Both the position numbers and the translations under genes were made by a program. Shown here piece after piece: positions 45,968-53,075 of a stretch of 64,000 bases of DNA. The first letter of the stretch is position 1. Every line of letters starts with the position of its first letter. The notes beneath the pieces are model-generated. The model was not told the DNA's origin and did not search any database. It saw nothing but the letters and a program-made list of their open reading frames with translations. Origin of the DNA: Micromonospora sp. M71_S20 (GTDB lineage Bacteria; Actinomycetota; Actinomycetes; Mycobacteriales; Micromonosporaceae); NCBI RefSeq assembly GCF_003664255.1, contig NZ_RCCV01000001.1, positions 2,418,001-2,482,000 on the forward strand. The letters are read 5' to 3'.

Positions 45968-47425
45968 ATGTCGCGGATCAAGGAGTTCAACCTGCCCGAC
46001 CTGGGCGAGGGCCTGACCGAGGGTGAGATCCTCGCGTGGCTGGTCAAGGTCGGTGACGTCATCGAGCTGAACCAGCCGATCGTCGAGGTCGAGACGGCCA
46101 AGGCGGCCGTCGAGATCCCGGCGAAGTGGGCCGGCCAGGTGCAGGCGATCTTCCATCCGGAGGGGAGCACGGTCGAGGTCGGCACGCCGATCATCGCGAT
46201 CGACACCGACCCGGGCGCCGGGCCGATCGAGGCGTCGACGACCGGCGCGCCGGCCGCCGCACTGCCGACCCCGTCGGCGGCGTCCCTGGCCGCGGTCGAG
46301 GTGGCGCCGGCCGAGGGCGCGGTCGAGCCGGGCCTGATCGGCGGTCCCGCCCCGGGTGGGCGTACCGCCGTGCTGGTCGGCTACGGCCCGCGGAACACGG
46401 CGGCCAAGCGCCGCCCGCGCAGGGGCGACACCCCGGTGCCGGCCCAGCCGGCGGCCCCGGTCGCGCCGGTCGCGCCGGTGGCGCCCGCCCCGGTGGCGCC
46501 CGCGCCGTCGAACGGTCACGGTCCGGCCGGTGGGCCGGTGCTGGCCAAGCCGCCGGTACGCAAGCTCGCCAAGGACCTCGGCGTCGACCTGTCCACGCTG
46601 ACCGGGTCGGGCCCGCTGGGCTCGATCACCCGGGAGGACGTACAGCGGGCGGCGAGCGGGGCCACGGCGGCGGCCGAGCCGCTCGCGGTGTCGGCCCCGG
46701 CCACGGTGGCCGCGAGCTTCGGCGCGGACCGCGAGCAGCGCATCCCCGTCAAGGGGGTACGCAAGCTCACCGCCGAGAACATGTCCCGCTCGGCGTTCAC
46801 CGCGCCGCACGTCACGGAGTTCCTCACCGTGGACGTGACCCGGGCGATGAAGGCCCTGGACCGGCTCCGCAACCGGCGGGAGTGGCGCGACGTGCGGGTC
46901 TCGCCGCTGCTGCTGGTGGCCAAGGCGGTGCTGCTGGCCGTCAAGCGCCACCCGATGGTCAACTCGACGTGGGCCGGCGACGAGATCGTCGTCAAGGACT
47001 ACGTCAACCTGGGCATCGCGGCGGCCACCGAGCGCGGGCTGATCGTGCCGAACATCAAGGACGCCGGCCGGCTCTCGCTGCGCGAGCTGGCGGACGCGAT
47101 GACCGACCTGGTGCAGACGGCCAAGGCCGGGAAGACCTCGCCGGCCGACATGTCCGGCGGCACGCTGACGATCACCAACGTCGGCGTGTTCGGGGTGGAC
47201 ACCGGTACGCCGATCCTGCCCCCGGGCGAGTCGGCGATCCTGGCCTTCGGCGCGGTCCGCGAGATGCCCTGGGTGCACAAGGGCAAGGTGCGGCCCCGTC
47301 AGGTCACCACGCTGGGCCTCTCCTTCGACCACCGGATCATCGACGGTGAACTCGGCTCGAAGTTCCTGCGCGACATCGGGGAGTTCCTGGCCGACCCGGA
47401 GGCGGCGCTGCTCGCCTGGACCTGA
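45968..47425 (+). CDS. bkdC: dihydrolipoamide acyltransferase E2
   Basis: 485 residues. One lipoyl domain with the lipoylated Lys in VEVETAKAAVEIP (about 43), an Ala/Pro linker including repeated PVAPVAP, the E1/E3-binding domain PPVRKLAKDLGVDLSTLTGSGPLG, and the catalytic domain with SFDHRIIDG. The shuffling of acyl groups to CoA completes the complex; E3 must come from elsewhere. ATG 45968 five bases after bkdB stop; GTG 45959 also possible. Confidence 0.93.
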   Translation: MSRIKEFNLPDLGEGLTEGEILAWLVKVGDVIELNQPIVEVETAKAAVEIPAKWAGQVQAIFHPEGSTVEVGTPIIAIDTDPGAGPIEASTTGAPAAALPTPSAASLAAVEVAPAEGAVEPGLIGGPAPGGRTAVLVGYGPRNTAAKRRPRRGDTPVPAQPAAPVAPVAPVAPAPVAPAPSNGHGPAGGPVLAKPPVRKLAKDLGVDLSTLTGSGPLGSITREDVQRAASGATAAAEPLAVSAPATVAASFGADREQRIPVKGVRKLTAENMSRSAFTAPHVTEFLTVDVTRAMKALDRLRNRREWRDVRVSPLLLVAKAVLLAVKRHPMVNSTWAGDEIVVKDYVNLGIAAATERGLIVPNIKDAGRLSLRELADAMTDLVQTAKAGKTSPADMSGGTLTITNVGVFGVDTGTPILPPGESAILAFGAVREMPWVHKGKVRPRQVTTLGLSFDHRIIDGELGSKFLRDIGEFLADPEAALLAWT

Positions 47426-47443
47426 CGGTCCTGACGCCAGCCG

Positions 47444-47487
47444 AACGGCCGGTGTGCGACGGGTTGACGCCCGGCACACCGGCCGTT
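47444..47487 (+). terminator. terminator hairpin of the bkd operon
   Basis: 14-base perfect arms AACGGCCGGTGTGC / GCACACCGGCCGTT around 16 bases, followed by a short T-rich TTTCCGTT. Confidence 0.7.
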
Positions 47488-47530
47488 TCCGTTGGGGAAC
47501 GAAAACGTTGGTCACCGACCCTCCATACCT

Positions 47531-47570
47531 TCGATTGTTCGGCCCGTGTCCCAGCTCACCTAACAATCGA
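47531..47570 (+). promoter_or_regulatory. 9-base inverted repeat before the 45-residue gene
   Basis: TCGATTGTT and AACAATCGA, 22 bases apart, in a locally AT-richer stretch that should hold the promoter of the small gene at 47647. Candidate operator. Confidence 0.45.
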
Positions 47571-47646
47571 TGGAAGTTGCGCCGGTCTTGGGGTTCAATG
47601 GAAGACATCAAGGGGCTGACAACCGAATAGCCAGGAGGAGAGACCC

Positions 47647-47784
47647 ATGAGCATGATCGAGCGAATCCGCAACCGCCGCGACGCCAACCGCCGCGCCCGT
47701 GCCATCGAGCACGCGCTGCGCTCCGCCAACTCGCCCGCGGTCCGCGAAGAGATCCTCGCCATCGCCCAGCGTCACATGAGCTGA
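47647..47784 (+). CDS. 45-residue basic small protein
   Basis: 45 residues: MSMIERIRNRRDANRRARAI, then EHALRSANSPAVREEILAIA and QRHMS. Two helices, Arg-rich first half, so possibly nucleic-acid- or ribosome-binding; no named family. The ribosome site AGGAGGAGA six bases upstream is the strongest in the window, the gene has its own promoter region and a terminator follows at once, so it is very likely expressed at high level. Function unknown. Confidence 0.75.
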   Translation: MSMIERIRNRRDANRRARAIEHALRSANSPAVREEILAIAQRHMS

Positions 47785-48126
47785 CGCCCAGAACCTCTCT
47801 CACCTCCTCCAGATCGATGACCCGCCCGGTCCGCCCGGGCGGGTCATCGGCGTTTCGCAGCGGTTGACACCGGGATTCCACCTCGCCCCAGCGCCCGGTA
47901 CGGTGGGCTTCGGTCGTCGCCCGCCGACCCGGAGCAGTCGAGTCGATAGAAGCCGCTCGACACCGTCCGGCCACGGGGAGTGACGACCGTGCTCCCCGGG
48001 CGCCCCCGGGCGGTCACCGGATACGGTGCGGGGAGCCGGCACGGCCGGTACACCGGCGACGCCGGCCACCCTGCCGAGAAGACCGATCGGCAGTGGCGGC
48101 CGACAGGTGATGGAGGAGGCGCACGC
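47785..48126. other. 342-base intergenic region
   Basis: Holds the terminator of the small gene (47815-47849) and the promoter region of the proline-rich protein, with a TTGACA word at 47864-47869. No gene seen. Confidence 0.5.
47815..47849 (+). terminator. terminator of the 45-residue gene
   Basis: 15-base perfect arms CGATGACCCGCCCGG / CCGGGCGGGTCATCG, 5-base loop, then GCGTTTCG. Confidence 0.75.
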
Positions 48127-50964
48127 ATGACGTCCGAGGGCACGCACCACCCCGGCCAGCAGCCGGACGAGGTGTCGCCGGGCGCCGGCGGACCGGCGCC
48201 GTACGGCGACCGCCCGGCACAGCAGGACAACGGATACGGCGCCGGCGCCCCGGATCTGGGCTGGGCGCCCCCGCCCCCGTCGGGGCGAGCGAACCCGCCC
48301 GCCTGGGGCGCGCAGGGTGAGCAGCAGCAGGCCCCCGCGTGGGCCACCCAGGCGCCGCAGCAGACCGACCCGGCCCAGCCCGGCCAGTGGGGACCGGCCG
48401 GCGCATCGCCGCAGCCGGCGTGGCCGGGCGCGCAGGAGCAGGGCGGCGGCCCGGCCTGGGCCGCCGCCGGCCCGCAGCAGCCCCAGCCGCCGCACGCCGC
48501 CCCGGAGCAGCCCGCCTGGGGATCGGCCGAGCAGGCGTCCCCCGCCTGGGCGCAGCCCGAGCCCGCCGCCCGCGGCGCCGCCCGGGTCCCGCAGCCCGCC
48601 CCGGCCCCCGCACCCGCACCCCAGCCCTGGCCCGCCCAGGACGACCCCAACCGCTCCGGCGGCTGGGTCGGCGGCCAGCAGCAGCAGGACGAGCAGGCCC
48701 GTCCCGGCGGCTGGGCTGACGGCGCCACCCCGGACGACCGGCCCCCGCAGGGCGACTGGGCCGCGCAGCAGGACGACCCGAACCGCTCCAGCGGCGGTCA
48801 GCAGCAGGACGACCCCAACCGCTCCGGCGGCTGGGCCGGCGGCCAGCAGCAGGGCGAGCAGCCCGCCTGGGGATCGGCCGAGCAGGCGTCCCCCGCCTGG
48901 GCGCAGCCCGAGCCCGCCGCCCGCGGCGCCGCCCGGGTCCCGCAGCCCGCCCCGGCCCCCGCTCCCGCTCCCGCACCCCAGCCCTGGCCCGCCCAGGACG
49001 ACCCCAACCGCTCCGGCGGCTGGAACGCCGAGTCCCCTCAGGACCCCGCCAACGGCTGGCCCCCCGGGCAGCAGCCGGACGACCCCAACCGCTCCGGCGG
49101 CTGGGCCGGCACCGAGCAGCAGCAGGGCGAGCAGCCCGGCTGGGACGCCGGCGCGGAGCAGCCTCCGGGTGGCGCCTGGGCCGCCTCCCGCGACGACGCG
49201 CCCCGGGACGACCAGCCACAGGGCGACGAGTGGCCCGCCCGGGACGAGCGCTCCGCACGGGGTGCCGCGTCCGTGCCCCCGATGCCCGACGACCGGGACG
49301 CGAACGGCTGGGGTGCCGCACAGCCCACCTCCACCCCGCCCGGCCGGGCCTCCGTCCCGGTGCCCGGCGACGGCGGGCCGAAGCCGTGGGGTTCCGCTCC
49401 GGAGAGCCCGCCGCAGTGGGCCGGCAACGCTGCCGAGCGCCCGGCCGTACCGGATGTCGAGCCGTGGTCGGCGGACGAGGTGTGGGGCCGCGCGGAGGCG
49501 AGCGAGCCGGCCCCGGGCCGCACCGGCAACGGCTGGGAGCCGGAGCGGGCCGAGGAACCCCCGATCTACCAGCCCGCACCGGGGCCGGGCATCTCGCCGG
49601 CCAACGCCGTGCCGCTGCCGCCGCAGGAGCAGCGGGTGCCCGGCGCGAGCCTGGCTTCCGCCCCGCCGGCCGACTACGCGCCGCCGGCCCAGTTCGCCCC
49701 CGAGCAGCCCGGCCGGGACGGCGGCCTGCCGGCGTACGAGCAGGAGCAGCCGGGTTGGGCCCAGGCCGGCTCCCGGCACGACGAGCCGCAGTCGCCCGCC
49801 GGTCCGGTGGTCCCCGCACCGCGCACCTCGCCGGAGGTGGGCGGGCGGGCGGCCGTACCGTCGCCGGAGGGTGCCGAACCGGCCGCCGGCAGCGTCTCGG
49901 CGAGCGCCTCGGTGCCGCTGGCCAGCCGGGTGATGCCGCCGACCGACCAGGCCCTCCGCCCGGGTGGTGCGCCCGCGCCGCAGCCCCGGGTGTACGGCCG
50001 ACCGGCCCGCCCTGAGCCGGCGGACGAGCCGGAGCAGGAGGACCCGCGCGGGCACCGACCGGACCACGCGCCGGCGCCCAGCTTCGACCAGGGCCCGGAC
50101 CCGCGCTTCGGCCAGGGGCCGGATCCGCGCTTCGAGCAGGGGCCGGACCCGCGCTTCGGCCAGGGCCAGGACAACCGGTTCGACCAGGGCCCCGAGGGCC
50201 GGTTCGACCAGGGCCCGGACAACCGGTTCGACCAGGGCCCGGATGGCCGCTTCGACGACCGGGACCGGGCGCCGAGCGGGACCGCCGTCTTCGGCGCGGT
50301 CTCCCCGGTGGCGCCCGCCTCGCCGGCCGCGCCTCCGGCCTTCCCGCCGGGCGTGCCGTCCTTCGTCGACGCGCCGGGCAGCAACCGACCGGTGAACGGG
50401 GTCCGGCCGCACGACGGCGCGGACCGCCCCGCCGCCCCCTTCGGTACGCCGGCAGCCGGCGGCCCGGCACCCGGCTACGGTGCCGCCCCGACGGCCGAGC
50501 CCACGCCGGGTGGCGCGTTCCCGCCGGCGTTCCCCCCGCCCCCGCAGCAGCCCGGCCCCTGGGACCAGGGCGGTCCGGAGCAGGATCAGAACCGCTTCGA
50601 CTCGTTCAAGCCGATCGCGGAGCCGAAGACCGAAGCCCCCACGCCCAAGATCCGCAACGGCCGCGTGCTCGCCGCGGTGCTCGTCGCGGCGGTGCTCATC
50701 CTGGCGGTGCCGCTGGGCCTGCTCATGCTGCTCGGCAAGGTCGGCGGCGACGACCCGGCCCCGGCGTTCGACCCGGCGGTCGGCAGCTGCGTCAAGAAGT
50801 CGGGCGAGACGGCGGCGGCGGCGGAGTGCGGCGAGGCGGGTGCCTTCACCGTGGTCTCCAAGGTGGACGCGAAGGACAAGTGCGCCGACCCGACCCAGCC
50901 GCACGTGGTGCTCCAGGGCGGCGGGGCGAACCGCGTGCTCTGCCTCAAGCCGGCAGGCCAGTAG
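48127..50964 (+). CDS. repeat-rich proline-rich protein, one TM helix, LppU-like C-terminal domain
   Basis: 945 residues. About 840 cytoplasmic residues, disordered and rich in Pro, Ala, Gln, Trp and Gly, then a membrane helix around 848-870 (LAAVLVAAVLILAVPLGLLML) and a 75-residue outer domain with four Cys (SCVKKSG, AECGE, DKCADP, VLCLKP) that resembles the small LppU/SCO3897-type domain. Inside are DDPNRSGGW units, a 162/168-base direct duplication and seven 8-residue RFxQGPDx repeats (653-708). ATG 48127 has GGAGGAGG. It may be a flexible scaffold at the membrane; function unknown. Confidence 0.78.
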   Translation: MTSEGTHHPGQQPDEVSPGAGGPAPYGDRPAQQDNGYGAGAPDLGWAPPPPSGRANPPAWGAQGEQQQAPAWATQAPQQTDPAQPGQWGPAGASPQPAWPGAQEQGGGPAWAAAGPQQPQPPHAAPEQPAWGSAEQASPAWAQPEPAARGAARVPQPAPAPAPAPQPWPAQDDPNRSGGWVGGQQQQDEQARPGGWADGATPDDRPPQGDWAAQQDDPNRSSGGQQQDDPNRSGGWAGGQQQGEQPAWGSAEQASPAWAQPEPAARGAARVPQPAPAPAPAPAPQPWPAQDDPNRSGGWNAESPQDPANGWPPGQQPDDPNRSGGWAGTEQQQGEQPGWDAGAEQPPGGAWAASRDDAPRDDQPQGDEWPARDERSARGAASVPPMPDDRDANGWGAAQPTSTPPGRASVPVPGDGGPKPWGSAPESPPQWAGNAAERPAVPDVEPWSADEVWGRAEASEPAPGRTGNGWEPERAEEPPIYQPAPGPGISPANAVPLPPQEQRVPGASLASAPPADYAPPAQFAPEQPGRDGGLPAYEQEQPGWAQAGSRHDEPQSPAGPVVPAPRTSPEVGGRAAVPSPEGAEPAAGSVSASASVPLASRVMPPTDQALRPGGAPAPQPRVYGRPARPEPADEPEQEDPRGHRPDHAPAPSFDQGPDPRFGQGPDPRFEQGPDPRFGQGQDNRFDQGPEGRFDQGPDNRFDQGPDGRFDDRDRAPSGTAVFGAVSPVAPASPAAPPAFPPGVPSFVDAPGSNRPVNGVRPHDGADRPAAPFGTPAAGGPAPGYGAAPTAEPTPGGAFPPAFPPPPQQPGPWDQGGPEQDQNRFDSFKPIAEPKTEAPTPKIRNGRVLAAVLVAAVLILAVPLGLLMLLGKVGGDDPAPAFDPAVGSCVKKSGETAAAAECGEAGAFTVVSKVDAKDKCADPTQPHVVLQGGGANRVLCLKPAGQ
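48505..48666 (+). repeat. direct repeat copy 1 (162 bp)
   Basis: Encodes EQPAWGSAEQASPAWAQPEP and continues to DDPNRSGGW. Copy 2 is at 48856-49023, identical but for a 6-base insertion (Pro-Ala) near its end. Recent in-frame duplication. Confidence 0.9.
48856..49023 (+). repeat. direct repeat copy 2 (168 bp)
   Basis: Second copy of the 48505-48666 block, 6 bases longer through one extra Pro-Ala pair. The copies start 351 bases apart, so exchange between them would remove 117 codons in frame. Confidence 0.9.
50083..50250 (+). repeat. 24-bp tandem repeat, 7 copies
   Basis: Seven 24-base units starting TTC encode FxQGPDPR, FxQGQDNR, FDQGPEGR and similar. In frame within the proline-rich protein (residues 653-708). 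Confidence 0.88.
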
Positions 50965-50975
50965 CTACAACGACG

Positions 50976-51016
50976 ACGGCGGGGCCACGGGAGACCGTGG
51001 CCCCGCTGCCGTTTTT
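50976..51016 (+). terminator. intrinsic terminator with T tract
   Basis: CGGGGCCACGG / CCGTGGCCCCG, 11-base arms, GAGA loop, then GTTTTT at 51011-51016. One of the few in this window with a real T run. Confidence 0.85.
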
Positions 51017-51126
51017 CCGCCCGGCAGCGCGTGGAACGGATGCGAAGAACGACAGTGCCCGTGGTACGGCAACGGAAAGCGCCCGCCACCGGGATCGGGG
51101 ACGGGCGCTCTCGGGAGTCTGGTCGG

Positions 51127-51318
51127 TCAGGACCGTTCGGCGACCTGGACGACGAAGGCCCGCCAGGCGGCCGGGGCGAAGACAAGGGCCGTGCCGGTCG
51201 GGTCCTTCGAGTCGCGGACCCCTACGACGCCGGGAAGGTTGTCGGCGACCTCGACGCAGTCGCCGCCGTTGCCACCGCTCTTCGTGCTCTTGCGCCACTG
51301 CGCGCCGGTCAGGTCCAT
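51127..51318 (-). CDS. DUF397 protein
   Basis: 63 residues. DUF397 is clear from WRKSTKSGGNGGDCVEVA, VGVRDSKDPTGTALVF and AWRAFV. These small proteins pair with WhiJ-like regulators in Streptomyces and relatives and often act as their partner or target. Start ATG 51318 lies inside the end of the regulator gene (10-base overlap). Confidence 0.92.
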   Translation of the reverse strand: MDLTGAQWRKSTKSGGNGGDCVEVADNLPGVVGVRDSKDPTGTALVFAPAAWRAFVVQVAERS

Positions 51319-52076
51319 GATGCTGCCGCTTCTCTGAGAAGTTCCAAGGAGCGCCCTCGGGGAAGAGCCTCACCCCGTATGCGTTCCCACCGGTGCTCCA
51401 GCGTAGCAATGTCGGATGTTTGGTCGACTATTTGTGCGCGCGCTTGGCTATCGACGTGCGCCACCCGCGTCCCGTCGCGAAGTTCGGCGAGTGTGAACGG
51501 TCCGTCGAGGCCTGGATAAGTCGCTGTCTCACGTGGCACGACGTGGAGTTGAACGTTCGGCATCTCGGCACACCGCACCAAATGGGCTAGCTGCTCGGCC
51601 ATGAGTCTCCGGTCTCCTGCTGCGGGACGACGGATGATCCCCTCGTCCAGCACCGCGACGAACAGGGGTCCGCGTTCACGAGTCAGGATCGCCTGGCGGG
51701 CGACACGCGCCGAGACCAACTCGCCCACCTCGTCTTTGGCCAGCGGCTGGCCGGTGAACGTGGCCCGCGCATAAGCCTCGGTCTGAAGGAGGCCCGGCAC
51801 CCAGGCGAGCTGGAACGCCCGGAGGGCTGCCGCCTCACGCTCGATGTCGACCCACGGTCGGAACCACACAGGTTCGCGGCGGTTCAGCGTGTCCGGCCAG
51901 AGTTCCGACACGTTCTTGCCGAGGATCTTCGCTACTTCCGCACGATGTCGGCTCTGCGGGATACGTCCCGGGTTTGCCCATCGAGCGACGGTCTTCGGAT
52001 GAATCCCGAGGCGGCCTCCCAGGCTTTCGGCTGTCTCGCACGCCTCGGCGAGCGCCGCCACAAATGCATGGTTCAT
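51309..52076 (-). CDS. WhiJ-like XRE regulator with DUF5753 domain
   Basis: 255 residues. Helix-turn-helix in the first 60 (LGGRLGIHPKTVARWANPGR), then DUF5753 with VPGLLQTEAYARA, FVAVLDEGIIRRP, LQLHVVP-type segment and GPFTLAELRDG. N-terminus lacks the usual DUF397-linked extended start. WhiJ-like proteins control development in streptomycetes. Codon use is less extreme in GC than its neighbours, a sign of later arrival. Divergent from three tiny genes. Confidence 0.88.
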   Translation of the reverse strand: MNHAFVAALAEACETAESLGGRLGIHPKTVARWANPGRIPQSRHRAEVAKILGKNVSELWPDTLNRREPVWFRPWVDIEREAAALRAFQLAWVPGLLQTEAYARATFTGQPLAKDEVGELVSARVARQAILTRERGPLFVAVLDEGIIRRPAAGDRRLMAEQLAHLVRCAEMPNVQLHVVPRETATYPGLDGPFTLAELRDGTRVAHVDSQARAQIVDQTSDIATLEHRWERIRGEALPRGRSLELLREAAASWT

Positions 52077-52213
52077 GCCGCGTCCCCTCTGGAGCGATCA
52101 GAACGTTCCCGAGAAATCATCTAACGCTGTGTGATTGTCCGGCAACCCTCGGCAGAGTGCTTCGTAGATGGCGTGAGCCGCTGGTGGCGATGGAAGCCCG
52201 CCGGTCACGCTGC

Positions 52214-52246
52214 GGGGCCGCCCCCGACGAGCAGCCGGGCGGCCCC
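52214..52246. promoter_or_regulatory. 10-base-arm inverted repeat in the divergent region
   Basis: GGGGCCGCCC / GGGCGGCCCC around 13 bases, 30 bases before the first tiny gene. Leader hairpin or binding site for the divergent WhiJ-like regulator. Confidence 0.4.
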
Positions 52247-52275
52247 TCTCACCAACCCGCGGACGAGGGAGAGCC

Positions 52276-52452
52276 ATGCCCGAGGAGAGGCCGAAGCCGA
52301 CACCCGCGCCGAAGAGCGATCCGCCGCCGGCCCGCCCGGTCGTGCCGGGGCCGATCGGTCCGTTCATCCCGCCGTACCGGGGCCCGGGCCGCGTGAGCAA
52401 CGTCGTCCCCGCGTCGCGCTGGTCCGCCTGGTGCAACCGGGGTCCGCAGTGA
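52276..52452 (+). CDS. 58-residue proline-rich small protein
   Basis: 58 residues: MPEERPKPTPAPKSDPPPAR then PVVPGPIGPFIPPYRGPGR and a C-terminal SRWSAWCNRGPQ. No helix or membrane segment; one Cys. GGGAG site upstream. Its stop overlaps the next start (GTGA). Unknown function. Confidence 0.65.
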   Translation: MPEERPKPTPAPKSDPPPARPVVPGPIGPFIPPYRGPGRVSNVVPASRWSAWCNRGPQ

Positions 52453-52760
52453 CCGCCCGGACGCCGCCACCCGTACGGATGCTGCGGGCCGGCGAGGTCC
52501 TCCACCTGACCCGGGCCGCGTCCCCGCAGTTCGTGACCCCGATGCGCGTCCGCGTGATCCGCGAACTCGTCGACCGCTTCCCGCCGCACGGCTGGCTCTG
52601 GTTCGAGGGTTACCAGCTCGACGCCAAGGGCCGCGCGGTGGCGAAGCGCGAGTTGTTCGTCCTGCGCGAGGGTCTTGAGTGGGTCGTCACCGCGCCGCCA
52701 CCGGCCCGGCCTGCCCTCTCCCGCCGGCCACCGGCCCGCGCCCGCGTGGCGGTGGGCTGA
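52449..52760 (+). CDS. 103-residue hypothetical protein
   Basis: 103 residues. VRMLRAGEVLHLTRAASPQF, MRVRVIRELVDRFPPHGWLWF and GYQLDAKGRAVAKRELFV suggest a small beta-barrel, then a Pro/Arg tail. No named family. Overlaps both neighbours (GTGA before, TGATG after), so the three are one translation unit. Confidence 0.7.
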   Translation: MTARTPPPVRMLRAGEVLHLTRAASPQFVTPMRVRVIRELVDRFPPHGWLWFEGYQLDAKGRAVAKRELFVLREGLEWVVTAPPPARPALSRRPPARARVAVG

Positions 52761-53005
52761 TGGTGCACGTCCGCGCCCACGTTCCCAGCCGGCCCACCTG
52801 GCGGTGCAGCGCCTGCGGGGTGGCGTGGCCCTGCTCGACGGCGAAGCTTCTCCTGCTCGCGAAGTACCGCGAGAACCGCGACGCGCTGCTGGTCCACCTC
52901 GCCGAGCTGTGCGAGGAGGCCGCCGCGCAACTCGCCGAGTTGGACCACGGCAGCCCGCCGGCGGACCTGACGGCGCGCTTCACCGGCTGGGCCCGCGCCC
53001 GCTAG
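52760..53005 (+). CDS. 81-residue protein with CxxC-x5-C motif
   Basis: 81 residues. RPTWRCSACGVAWPCSTAKL gives C-x2-C-x5-C, a likely zinc or redox site, followed by a long helix (LLLLAKYRENRDALLVHLAELCEEAAAQ). Similar small proteins occur in Micromonospora and Streptomyces next to DUF397/XRE pairs, sometimes mislabelled flavin reductase. Function unknown. Confidence 0.72.
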   Translation: MVHVRAHVPSRPTWRCSACGVAWPCSTAKLLLLAKYRENRDALLVHLAELCEEAAAQLAELDHGSPPADLTARFTGWARAR

Positions 53006-53075
53006 CCCGGCTCGCCGCTGTCGTCCGGGTCACGGGTTCGACGTGGTGCGAGCCCGACATGGCAGGCTGGCGGAC

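Noticed and set aside
47800..50904. A 1034-codon open frame opposite the proline-rich gene
   Set aside because: Complement of a Pro/Ala/Gly repeat gene; the repeat-rich coding strand is the one with ribosome site, membrane helix and Cys domain.
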